From: Xanthocytophaga agilis
Lineage (GTDB): Bacteria; Bacteroidota; Bacteroidia; Cytophagales; 172606-1
DNA length: 64,000 nucleotides
Assembly: GCF_030068605.1 (NCBI RefSeq)
Contig: NZ_JASJOU010000006.1
Location: 349,127 to 413,126 of the forward strand
Direction: 5' to 3'
Shown: in pieces, positions 38,712 through 46,655 of the stretch
How the letters are laid out: the number at the start of each line of letters is the position of its first letter
Numbering within the stretch: the stretch's first letter is position 1
Translations under genes and position numbers: made by a program
The notes under the pieces: generated by a model
Databases searched by the model: none
What the model was told of the DNA's origin: nothing
The model's input: the letters and a program-made list of their open reading frames with translations, nothing else

Positions 38712-39995
38712 TTAGATCGCGAATTCCTGAACAGGGACACTTTCGTAAAGTTCTTCAATAAAGCCTACACCCACTGTGTTATTTGTTCCTGGGTCCACAC
38801 AAATAAATCCTCCATTGGATCTATTTGTCGCAAAGGTATCTGCAAAGATAGGATGTGCTAGTTTAAGTGAGAGCACTGCTATATCATTAAGTTTTAATTG
38901 AGTAGCACTTTGATGCTCCAATGTATTTGGTATGATTACATGCTGAATGGCATCTATCTTAGCCTTCACTAGTTGATTACCATGTTGTAACCAGTATACC
39001 TTACCAATAGATAGTGGTTCATGTGCCATCCAGCATACGTGTGCCACAATGTATTTAGCTGCAGTAGGCTCCTGACCTTTTTTTACCAGCATGTTGCCTC
39101 TGCTGATATCTATATCATCCGTTAAAAGCAGGGTTACAGATTCTTTGGAATGTGCTTCTTCCAGACTGCTTTCAAATTTTTGAATCTTTTTGATAACAGA
39201 TGTTTGCTCAGATGGAAGCGCTGTAACGGTATCTCCTACCTTAAAAACTCCACTGCTTATTTTACCTGCATACCCTCTGTAATCATGGAATTCGTCGGTA
39301 CGTGGACGAACTACATATTGTACAGGCATCCGGGCTGGTAACTCATCATTATTTTCTTTTAGATTTGTTGTTTCCAGTTCCTGTAATAGCGTCTTTCCTT
39401 CATACCACGGCATCCTGTCTGATCCTTTGGCTATATTGTCACCATGCAGGCTACAAACTGGAATAAAATCAATGATCTGTCCTTCAAACTTGATCTTCTC
39501 AGCAAAAGCGTAAAAATCAGAAACAATATTGGAGAATATATCCTGTGAGAAATTCACAAGATCCATCTTGTTTACACAAACCAATACTTTGGGAATACGC
39601 AACAAGGTAGAAATAAAGAAGTGACGGTATGTTTGCTCTACAACACCATGACGGGAATCTATCAGAATAATAGATACCTGTGCTGTAGACGCTCCTGTTA
39701 CCATGTTTCGTGTATACTCTACGTGGCCTGGGCTATCCGCAATAATGTATTTGCGGGTAGGAGTAGAAAAATACACATGGGCAACATCAATAGTGATTCC
39801 TTGTTCACGTTCTGCAATAAGCCCATCTGTAAGTAGAGAAAGATCTACGAAGTCAAGGCCTTTACGTTGACTGGATGCTGCAATAGCCTCCAGTTTATCT
39901 TGTGGAATAGATTGGGTATCAAATAACAAACGTCCAATCAATGTACTTTTGCCATCATCTACACTTCCGGCAGTATTTAATCGTAAGATATCCAT
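38712..39995 (-). CDS. cysN: Sulfate adenylyltransferase subunit 1 (GTPase)
   Basis: The regulatory GTPase of ATP sulfurylase: GTP hydrolysis drives APS formation from sulfate and ATP. The 427-residue protein has the EF-Tu-like G1 GSVDDGKST (10-18), G3 DSPGHVEYTRNM (about 88-99) and G4 VCVNKMDLV (about 143-151). Beta-barrel domains follow. There is no fused APS kinase (CysC) domain. It is the third gene of the operon, 72 bases after cysD. Confidence 0.95.
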   Translation of the reverse strand: MDILRLNTAGSVDDGKSTLIGRLLFDTQSIPQDKLEAIAASSQRKGLDFVDLSLLTDGLIAEREQGITIDVAHVYFSTPTRKYIIADSPGHVEYTRNMVTGASTAQVSIILIDSRHGVVEQTYRHFFISTLLRIPKVLVCVNKMDLVNFSQDIFSNIVSDFYAFAEKIKFEGQIIDFIPVCSLHGDNIAKGSDRMPWYEGKTLLQELETTNLKENNDELPARMPVQYVVRPRTDEFHDYRGYAGKISSGVFKVGDTVTALPSEQTSVIKKIQKFESSLEEAHSKESVTLLLTDDIDISRGNMLVKKGQEPTAAKYIVAHVCWMAHEPLSIGKVYWLQHGNQLVKAKIDAIQHVIIPNTLEHQSATQLKLNDIAVLSLKLAHPIFADTFATNRSNGGFICVDPGTNNTVGVGFIEELYESVPVQEFAI

Positions 39996-40067
39996 TTCGG
40001 TTCAATATGGGGTAAGCGAATGGTCTGGCTAACAGCTTCCGTATATCGGCTTGACCATTCAAACGTA

Positions 40068-40976
40068 TTAAAAATATCCTTCTTGTTTGCGTTTTTCCAT
40101 GGCTGCCTCACTACGCTTGTCATCGATACGTGCACCACGTTCAGAAATAACTGCGCTGAGAATTTCTTCTATGATGCCATCTATATTATTGGCATAGGAT
40201 TCAACGGCTGCTGTACAAGTCATATCCCCTACTGTACGGAAACGAACTACCCGACGCTGAACGATTTCATCTGGTGTTGTATGAAGGAATTCTGAATATG
40301 GCCATATCATTCCATCTCTTTCAATGATTTCACGTTCGTGAGCATAATAAACAGATGGAATACCAATACCTTCTTCACGAATATAATTCCATACATCCAG
40401 TTCTGTCCAGTTACTGATTGGAAATACCCGAACATTTTCTCCAACATTTATTTTTCCATTCAGTATATCAAACAATTCTGGCCTTTGACGTTTCGCATCC
40501 CACTGACCAAATTCATCTCTTACAGAAAAAATACGTTCTTTTGCACGTGCTTTTTCCTCATCGCGGCGTGCTCCTCCAATACACGCATCCAGTTTCAGTT
40601 CTTCAATTGCATCTAATAGTGTTACCGTTTGAAGAGCATTTCGGCTGGCATATTTACCTGTTTCTTCTTTTACCTTACCCTGATTAATGCTATCCTGTAC
40701 ATAACGTACCTCCATATTTAAATGAAGTTCCTTGGCTAGCTGATCCCGAAACTCAATGGTTTCCGGGAAATTATGCCCTGTATCAATATGTAATAAAGGA
40801 AAAGGAATGCGTGCCGGATAAAATGCTTTCTGAGCCAGACGTACCAGTGTAATAGAATCCTTGCCACCTGAGAAAAGCAATGCTGGACGGTCAAATTGTG
40901 CGGCAACTTCACGAATAATGTAAATTGCTTCGTCTTCTAGCTGACGGGGAAATTTTCTCTTTGAGAGTACACTCAT
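40068..40976 (-). CDS. cysD: Sulfate adenylyltransferase subunit 2
   Basis: The catalytic subunit of ATP sulfurylase, making APS. The 302 residues have the PP-loop SGGKDS (36-41) and the family blocks LHIDTGHNFPETIEFRD (about 63-79), CIGGARRDEEKARAKERIFS (about 130-149) and WTELDVWNYI. It is the second gene of the operon, about 93 bases after cysH. Confidence 0.96.
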   Translation of the reverse strand: MSVLSKRKFPRQLEDEAIYIIREVAAQFDRPALLFSGGKDSITLVRLAQKAFYPARIPFPLLHIDTGHNFPETIEFRDQLAKELHLNMEVRYVQDSINQGKVKEETGKYASRNALQTVTLLDAIEELKLDACIGGARRDEEKARAKERIFSVRDEFGQWDAKRQRPELFDILNGKINVGENVRVFPISNWTELDVWNYIREEGIGIPSVYYAHEREIIERDGMIWPYSEFLHTTPDEIVQRRVVRFRTVGDMTCTAAVESYANNIDGIIEEILSAVISERGARIDDKRSEAAMEKRKQEGYF

Positions 40977-41069
40977 AATTCTAATGAGTAGATGTGGAAT
41001 AAGTAATTAAACTATACAGTATGTTAGTATACATGCTGTATATAGATTCTTTATAGTTTCTGATTGTTG

Positions 41070-41813
41070 TTATTTTACAATACTGGATGAAGCTCCGTTT
41101 GGAATTTCGCTTGAGGAGGATTCATGTAAACCACATTCTTTGTGTGAGACTTCCCACCACCAGCGTCCTGCTCTCAGGTCTTCTCCTGGTTCAATTGCTC
41201 GGGTACAAGGTGCACAGCCGATGCTTTTAAAACCTTTATTGTACAGTTTGTTGTAGGGTACACGATTCTTGTCAATATATTGCTCCACTTCTTCCAGAGT
41301 CCAGGTAATCAATGGATTGTATTTGATTAATTGATTGCCTTCATCCCATTCCAGATTATGCATATGCTGGCGGTTTTCTGACTGACCTCCGCGCAAACCT
41401 GTAATCCAGATCTTCACACCCTGCAGAGCTCTTTTAAGAGGTTCTATTTTGCGAATAAAGCAACATTGCTTTCGATTTTCTACGGATTCATAGAAACTAT
41501 AAGGGCCTTTCTCTGTTACAAGCTTTTCCACGGATGCCTTATCTGGAAAGTATACTTCTATATTTTGCTTGTATTTTCCCTGTGTTTCATAGAATGTTTG
41601 GTAGGTTTCTTCAAACATCCGGCCTGTGTCCAATGTAAACACACGTACAGGTAAGCGATTCTTGAAAATGATATCACTTATTACCTGATCTTCATGACCG
41701 AATGAGGTAGAAAAGGCTACCTGGCCTGGAAATAACTCTGTCAACTGTCGAATCGCCTCGGCAATAGGTTTTTCCTGTATCTGAACGGCTATGTTATCTA
41801 TCTCCTGTTGCAT
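41070..41813 (-). CDS. cysH: Assimilatory adenylyl-sulfate (APS) reductase
   Basis: Reduces APS to sulfite with thioredoxin. The 247-residue protein carries the cluster-type Cys set: Cys117-Cys118 (KQCCFIRK), Cys200-x-x-Cys203 (IGCAPC) and catalytic Cys227 (KECGLH). The [4Fe-4S]-binding CC/CxxC pattern is that of APS reductases and not of PAPS reductases. This agrees with the operon having no APS kinase gene. First gene of cysH-cysD-cysN. Sulfite reductase is not in the window. Confidence 0.94.
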   Translation of the reverse strand: MQQEIDNIAVQIQEKPIAEAIRQLTELFPGQVAFSTSFGHEDQVISDIIFKNRLPVRVFTLDTGRMFEETYQTFYETQGKYKQNIEVYFPDKASVEKLVTEKGPYSFYESVENRKQCCFIRKIEPLKRALQGVKIWITGLRGGQSENRQHMHNLEWDEGNQLIKYNPLITWTLEEVEQYIDKNRVPYNKLYNKGFKSIGCAPCTRAIEPGEDLRAGRWWWEVSHKECGLHESSSSEIPNGASSSIVK

Positions 41814-41835
41814 ACAAAAAAGGAAAAAATAAGGA

Positions 41836-41843
41836 CAAATGTA
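41836..41843 (-). promoter_or_regulatory. Putative -7 box of the cys operon
   Basis: The minus strand reads TACATTTG, matching TAnnTTTG, 23 bases before the cysH start. No TTTG is present at -33, which could mean an activator is needed. A tacta...tagta dyad near 41942-41960 is a weak operator candidate. Confidence 0.4.
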
Positions 41844-42041
41844 TTATATAATCTATGGATTTAATAGAGATTTTTGTTGTTTTTTTGTAAAAACCGTATA
41901 ACAAACCAAAAAATATTGGATTTGTACTATTAGTTGTTATTGTCTACTAGTTAAATAGTAAAGACAAGGTAAAATTACGCAAGTTTTACAATGAGACAAA
42001 TGAAGATGAAGTATTGAAACCGCTTGAAGGTTTATTGAATG

Positions 42042-42746
42042 TCAATATCCTGTAGATGAAAGCCCTTCTGTAATAGAATCCTGTACTTGTCCCTGATAAC
42101 ATTGCAACACTCTGGCTGGATGTGTTTGCAAAAATGCATGGTTATGAGTTGCCATCAATACAGCTGTTCCACTTTTGTTGATATCAAAAAACAGTTTCAA
42201 AATTTCTTCAGCCACTTCTGGGTCAAGATTTCCTGTAGGTTCGTCTGCAAGAAGTAATAGGGGTTCATTCAAAAGGGCTCTGGCGACCACAATACGTTGT
42301 TGTTCACCACCGGATAATTGATGTGGCATTTTATTGCCAACAGATCCCAAACCTACCTGCATAAGAACTTCTGCAATACGCTTTTTCATTTTTGCACTAT
42401 CGTACCAACCCGTAGCACGTAATACAAAAATGAGGTTTTCTGTCACTGTACGATCAAAGAATAACTGAAAGTCCTGAAAAACAATGCCTAATTTCCTACG
42501 TAAGTAAGGAATATCCTTTTTTCGAATATTATGTAATTCAAAATCAGAAATAGCAATATGGCCCTGTTGCAAAGGCAAATCAGCATAAAGTGTTTTTAAG
42601 AGAGAGGTTTTGCCACTACCTGTTCTACCTATAAGATATATAAATTCTCCTTTCTGAATAGAAAAGTTTACATTATCCAGAATAGGCTTTCCTCCCTGAA
42701 ATATCTGGGCGTCTTTTACACGAACTATGGGATCGTCGGAGAACAT
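42042..42746 (-). CDS. ftsE: FtsE-like ABC transporter ATP-binding protein
   Basis: The cytoplasmic ATPase of the FtsEX-type divisome ABC system. The protein has 234 residues from the ATG at 42746. An upstream in-frame ATG at 42806 would place the start inside a hairpin (42762-42811) and add 20 residues outside the ABC fold. Walker A is GRTGSGKTS, the Q-loop is VFQDFQLF, the ABC signature is LSGGEQQR, and Walker B is LLLLADEPTG, all intact. FtsX is not adjacent, so the assignment to FtsE rests on sequence type only. Another lipoprotein-release ATPase is an alternative. It follows a small gene by about 70 bases. Confidence 0.82.
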   Translation of the reverse strand: MFSDDPIVRVKDAQIFQGGKPILDNVNFSIQKGEFIYLIGRTGSGKTSLLKTLYADLPLQQGHIAISDFELHNIRKKDIPYLRRKLGIVFQDFQLFFDRTVTENLIFVLRATGWYDSAKMKKRIAEVLMQVGLGSVGNKMPHQLSGGEQQRIVVARALLNEPLLLLADEPTGNLDPEVAEEILKLFFDINKSGTAVLMATHNHAFLQTHPARVLQCYQGQVQDSITEGLSSTGY

Positions 42747-42761
42747 ACTTTTCACTAATTG

Positions 42762-42811
42762 AATGAATGATTGGTTATAGGTATTGGGGTGCCTTCGACC
42801 AATCATTCATT
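42762..42811. terminator. 14-bp inverted repeat between the small gene and ftsE
   Basis: aatgaatgattggt (42762-42775) and accaatcattcatt (42798-42811) are perfect arms with a 22-base loop. No clear T run follows, so it may be an attenuator, an RNA-processing stem or an operator, and it need not be a terminator. Confidence 0.45.
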
Positions 42812-42817
42812 ATGCCT

Positions 42818-43021
42818 TTAAATGGCTAGAAGCTGTAATTTGCCAAACGGCAATTCCCGAATTACATTTTCCAATTCTGTTTCTTTGCCTGCAAGTCCAT
42901 ATTTCTCCAGATTTTTTAACGGACGATCTGCTCGAAAATAGGCAATGAGTACAAAGTTTTCATCACGTAGCTGAATGTAATCCGGGATTTTGGCTTTGCC
43001 TTTTACTTTAATGATATACAT
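42818..43021 (-). CDS. Small conserved protein upstream of ftsE
   Basis: A 67-residue protein starting MYIIKVKGKAKIPDYIQLRDENF, basic and hydrophobic in alternation, with no signal peptide or membrane helix. A beta-rich fold is plausible. It lies directly upstream of ftsE on the same strand and probably shares its transcript. I do not recognise the family. Confidence 0.65.
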   Translation of the reverse strand: MYIIKVKGKAKIPDYIQLRDENFVLIAYFRADRPLKNLEKYGLAGKETELENVIRELPFGKLQLLAI

Positions 43022-43131
43022 GAATTTAGTGTTTTACAATTTCAGATTCTGGCTATATGCAAAAATCCGTAAGAACATAGTTTATAGGAGTGTTTTGCAC
43101 TATAAAGGAAACATAAAATTGTAAATCCTGA

Positions 43132-43788
43132 TTATGCGTTTCCTTTACGATAGTCTGCCAGGAATTTTTCAAGGCCTACATCTGTCAATGGGTGTTTTAA
43201 TAAAGCAAGGATTGCACTTAAAGGTCCTGTCATTACATCTGCTCCAAGTTCAGCACATTTAACAATATGCATTGGGTGGCGTACCGATGCTGCCAGAATT
43301 TCGGTTTCATAACCATAATTCTGATAGATAGTTACAATTTGCTCAATAAGATCTAAGCCATCTGTAGCTACATCGTCCAAACGTCCTATAAAAGGCGAAA
43401 CATACGAAGCACCTGCTTTAGCGGCCAGTAATGCTTGTCCTGCAGAAAACACCAGTGTACAGTTTGTACGAATTCCTTTCTGAGAGAAATATTTGATAGC
43501 CTTAATTCCATCTTTGATCATAGGAACTTTCACTACGATTTTCTCATCAATCTCCGCAAGTTCCTCTCCTTCACGAATCATACCTGCAAAGTCTGTTGCA
43601 ATTACTTCTGCACTAACATTATTATCGACAATGTTACAGATGTCCTTGTAATGTTTCAGAATATTGTCTTTTCCTGTGATGCCTTCTTTGGCCATCAGAG
43701 AAGGATTGGTAGTTACACCATCAAGAACTCCCAGATCATGAGCCTCACGGATCTCATTAAGGTTGGCTGTGTCAATAAAAAATTTCAT
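43132..43788 (-). CDS. fsa: Transaldolase / fructose-6-phosphate aldolase family
   Basis: A small (218-residue) class I aldolase of the TalC/FSA type. The Schiff-base lysine is Lys87 in [13 protein letters not shown]. The family blocks [56 protein letters not shown] (in part: [19 protein letters not shown]) and [13 protein letters not shown] are all present. Transaldolase activity in the pentose phosphate pathway is the usual assignment for this clade in Bacteroidetes; F6P aldolase cannot be excluded. Single gene. Confidence 0.92.
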   Translation of the reverse strand: MKFFIDTANLNEIREAHDLGVLDGVTTNPSLMAKEGITGKDNILKHYKDICNIVDNNVSAEVIATDFAGMIREGEELAEIDEKIVVKVPMIKDGIKAIKYFSQKGIRTNCTLVFSAGQALLAAKAGASYVSPFIGRLDDVATDGLDLIEQIVTIYQNYGYETEILAASVRHPMHIVKCAELGADVMTGPLSAILALLKHPLTDVGLEKFLADYRKGNA

Positions 43789-43952
43789 CGGACAAGTAAG
43801 AATTATTTAGTTATCAAATAGTTTGACTTGACATTCAACATTTCACTGAAGCATTGCATGTATTTGAAATACAATCATACCTGTTGATAGGTTCCAGTGG
43901 AAGTAGGTATTGCAGGCAAAGGTAGAAATCCCTGTTTTTAAACAAAAGAAAA

Positions 43953-43984
43953 AACCCGCAACGTTTCTGAAAACCTTGCGGGTT
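43953..43984 (-). terminator. Terminator of the SRP RNA gene
   Basis: The perfect 9-bp stem aacccgcaa / ttgcgggtt is followed on the minus strand by a T run, directly after the RNA's 3' end. Confidence 0.8.
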
Positions 43985-43993
43985 GAAAACAAA

Positions 43994-44090
43994 AAGCAAG
44001 CCAAGTATCGCACCGCTACAACCACCTACCCTTGCTGCGGTCAAGCCCTGGGGGAATTCAGCAGGAGCTGGTCGTACCGGCTTGCGGGTG
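43994..44090 (-). ncRNA. ffs: Small bacterial signal recognition particle RNA (4.5S type)
   Basis: Binds Ffh and delivers ribosomes to the membrane. Perfect outer arms GCAAGCC / GGCTTGC pair at 44079-44085 and 43996-44002. The core, read on the minus strand, carries the SRP domain IV pattern: CCCCCAGG, then a short apical loop, then GCAGCAAGGGTAGG (44020-44052 region). The total of about 97 bases matches the small SRP class. A TATCTTTG -7 box at 44091-44098 lies immediately upstream and a terminator at 43953-43984 immediately downstream. Ends are approximate. Confidence 0.85.
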
Positions 44091-44098
44091 CAAAGATA
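44091..44098 (-). promoter_or_regulatory. -7 box of the SRP RNA promoter
   Basis: The minus strand reads TATCTTTG, a full TAnnTTTG match, adjacent to the 5' end of the RNA. Confidence 0.6.
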
Positions 44099-44196
44099 GA
44101 AATACAATTAATAATTAAAAACAGGTTGCAAAAAAAAGTCTGTCAGAATTATCATTTTATTGTGTTTGTGGTTGTAAAATGCAGATTGTCAGGATG

Positions 44197-44481
44197 CTAT
44201 TTTCTCTTGCGATGGGCTTTAAATTCTTTGCGACGTTGTCTTTCTCCTTTTTTTGTGCCGGGACAACCACAATCTTTATTCTTTTTGTGCTGATCGTTGC
44301 TCTTTAGAAACCCAAATGGATCGGGGGGTTTTCTGGACGCAGTGGCTGCAGCTCGGGCATCAGCCTCCATATAAGCCGCATTATCCTTACTTTTTTTCTT
44401 CCGCTGACTATGTGCCGAAAAAGGAATAGCTAGTAGTACTAATCCTAACAAGACAATCCGTGTATATTTTTTTATTTCCAT
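44197..44481 (-). CDS. Small exported basic protein with Cys pair
   Basis: The protein has 94 residues from the ATG at 44481, which gives the signal peptide MEIKKYTRIVLLGLVLLAIPFSAHSQ; an ATG 30 bases upstream adds 10 residues that do not fit. The mature protein starts RKKKSKDN and is lysine-rich throughout, with a short DCGCPG motif near the end and a basic tail KEFKAHRKRK. Unknown function. It resembles in layout, but not in sequence, the proteins at 14608 and 37285. Confidence 0.6.
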   Translation of the reverse strand: MEIKKYTRIVLLGLVLLAIPFSAHSQRKKKSKDNAAYMEADARAAATASRKPPDPFGFLKSNDQHKKNKDCGCPGTKKGERQRRKEFKAHRKRK

Positions 44482-44727
44482 AGCTATAAAATAATATCTT
44501 TTAGAAGACAAAATCTTGGTAATAGATAAAAAAGATGTATTTTACTAAATCGGCTGATATAGTGCATTCATACTCAGCTAATGTAATATTACTAAAATTG
44601 CTTTAAGAATGTGAAAAGTATAATTGAAAGTAAAACGAAAATCATGTAAGATATTTTATTGTAACAAAGAATATTTATTTTTAGCCAACTAAAAACCAAA
44701 CCTTTCTTCTGTAGAAACATCTCATCC

Positions 44728-46413
44728 GTGAAAAATTTATTCCGAAAAAAAACTGTTGGTCAGATTCTGACTGATCTGAGTACACGTGAAAGCGAGCATG
44801 GTGGATTGAACCGAATGCTTAAAGTCAGAGACTTAACATCTTTTGGTATTGCAGCTATTATTGGCGCTGGTATTTTCAGTACCATTGGGCGTGCGAGTTT
44901 TAATGGCGGGCCTGCAGTTTCCTTATTGTTTGTCTTTGTAGCAATTGCCTGTGTATTTACCGCTTTATGTTATGCCCAGTTCGCATCTACTGTTCCAGTA
45001 AGTGGTAGTGCTTATACCTATGCCTATGTTTCCTTTGGCGAAATATTTGCCTGGATAATTGGATGGGCATTGATTTTGGAGTATGCAGTTTCTAATATGG
45101 TGGTAGCCATTTCCTGGTCAGAATATTTTTCTTCAATGCTTAGTGGGTTTGGTGTAGAACTGCCTCGATGGATTACTACAGACCCAATTTCTTCTGGTAG
45201 AGCATTTGCAGAGATGCAGGAGGCTATTCAGAATAATACCTTGAATGAGCTTCCTTCTAATACACGCATTCTGGCTGAGGCTTACCAGAATGCACCTTCT
45301 ATTGGAGGTGTTAAAGTATTGCTTGACCTTCCCGCAGGGATAATTACTGCTTTGGTTACATGGCTCGTATATATGGGAATTAAAGAATCTCGCACAACCA
45401 GTAATATCCTGGTAGTATTAAAACTAGCTGTAATCTTATTGGTGATTTTTGCAGGGGCCTTTTTTGTAAAACCTGAAAATTGGTCTCCTTTTGCTCCAAA
45501 TGGTGTAAATGGTGTCTTGAGTAGCGTTGCGGCAGTATTCTTTGCTTTTATTGGATTTGACTCTATCTCTACTACAGCTGAAGAATGTAGTAATCCTCAA
45601 AGAGATTTGCCCAGAGCAATGATTTACTCCTTGATTATTTGTACAACGTTATATGTTATCATTACCTTGGTGCTTACAGGTATGGTTAATTACAAAGATT
45701 TAAAAGTAGATGATCCATTGGCTTATGTATTTTCCAGAGTGAATATGGATTTTATTGCTGGGGTTATCTCTGTAAGTGCTGTAGTGGCTATAACGAGTGC
45801 ATTGTTAGTGTATCAATTGGGGCAACCACGGATTTGGATGACAATGAGTCGGGATGGTCTTTTGTGGAAGAAATTCAGTGAAATTCACCCTACATACAAG
45901 ACTCCAGGCTTCGCTACTATTATTACAGGTTTGCTAGTAGCAATTCCATCTTTGTTTCTTGATATGCAGTTCTTTGTTGACTTGACAAGTGTAGGTACTT
46001 TCTTTGCTTTTATTATGGTATGTGGAGGTGTATTGTATATGGATAAGAAAGGACTGAGCAAAGATTCTAAATTTAAAATGCCTCGCATCAGTGGAAAGTA
46101 TATAGTAGGGTTGTTGTTTGGTATTGGGTTATATTTTGCGTTAAAGCAGGAAAACTATATGCAGACTTTAGAAGAGAAGCCATTATTGATTGTTTTCTGG
46201 ATTACGTGGCTGGTGCTGTCTGTATTGAGCTTCCTCTATGACTTTCTGCTTATTCCTGTATTGGGAATATTAACCAACTTGTATCTCATGACAGAGTTGG
46301 GATTATCTAACTGGATTATGTTTGTTATCTGGTTAATCATTGGCTTAGTTATTTATTTTGCTTATGGTTATAAGAAAAGCAAACTAGCTGCTACTAAAAT
46401 GCAGAGTATCTAA
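44728..46413 (+). CDS. Amino acid permease (APC superfamily)
   Basis: A 561-residue transporter with about 12-14 helices. The frame begins with GTG at 44728. The APC hallmark IGAGIFSTIGRASFNGGPAVSLLF (in part: GIAAIIGAGIFSTIG) is in TM1, and the family block AAVFFAFIGFDSISTTAEECSNPQRDLPRAM (in part: FIGFDSISTTAEECSNPQRD) is in TM6-7. The long periplasmic loop between TM3 and TM5 (about 140-195) is typical of the cationic amino acid (CAT/YhdG) branch. Substrate unknown. It ends at the terminator 46437-46479. Confidence 0.9.
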   Translation: MKNLFRKKTVGQILTDLSTRESEHGGLNRMLKVRDLTSFGIAAIIGAGIFSTIGRASFNGGPAVSLLFVFVAIACVFTALCYAQFASTVPVSGSAYTYAYVSFGEIFAWIIGWALILEYAVSNMVVAISWSEYFSSMLSGFGVELPRWITTDPISSGRAFAEMQEAIQNNTLNELPSNTRILAEAYQNAPSIGGVKVLLDLPAGIITALVTWLVYMGIKESRTTSNILVVLKLAVILLVIFAGAFFVKPENWSPFAPNGVNGVLSSVAAVFFAFIGFDSISTTAEECSNPQRDLPRAMIYSLIICTTLYVIITLVLTGMVNYKDLKVDDPLAYVFSRVNMDFIAGVISVSAVVAITSALLVYQLGQPRIWMTMSRDGLLWKKFSEIHPTYKTPGFATIITGLLVAIPSLFLDMQFFVDLTSVGTFFAFIMVCGGVLYMDKKGLSKDSKFKMPRISGKYIVGLLFGIGLYFALKQENYMQTLEEKPLLIVFWITWLVLSVLSFLYDFLLIPVLGILTNLYLMTELGLSNWIMFVIWLIIGLVIYFAYGYKKSKLAATKMQSI

Positions 46414-46436
46414 TAAAATAAAAAAGGTAATAAGTT

Positions 46437-46479
46437 TAACAGATAAGGCAACTCATCTAATGGGTTGCCTTATCTGTTA
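46437..46479 (+). terminator. Terminator of the amino acid permease gene
   Basis: An 18-bp stem (taacagataaggcaactc / gggttgccttatctgtta) with one G-T pair and a 7-base loop lies 24 bases after the permease stop. Confidence 0.85.
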
Positions 46480-46655
46480 AAAATAGATATCTGAATAAAC
46501 TATTTTGTTAAATAATCTTGAAAAAAGAAAAGTGTAATATGAAATTATTATATTTGTTAGAGGCCCGAAAATTTTTCTGCAAGCGAAGTCTCTAAAGCAA
46601 TAGTATTTCTTCTTTCTATTTTCTGATTCTATAAACAGCGTATTGGTTAGTGTTT

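Noticed and set aside
43835..44293. Open frames over the SRP RNA region, both strands
   Set aside because: They overlap the SRP RNA and its terminator and have no protein-like conservation.
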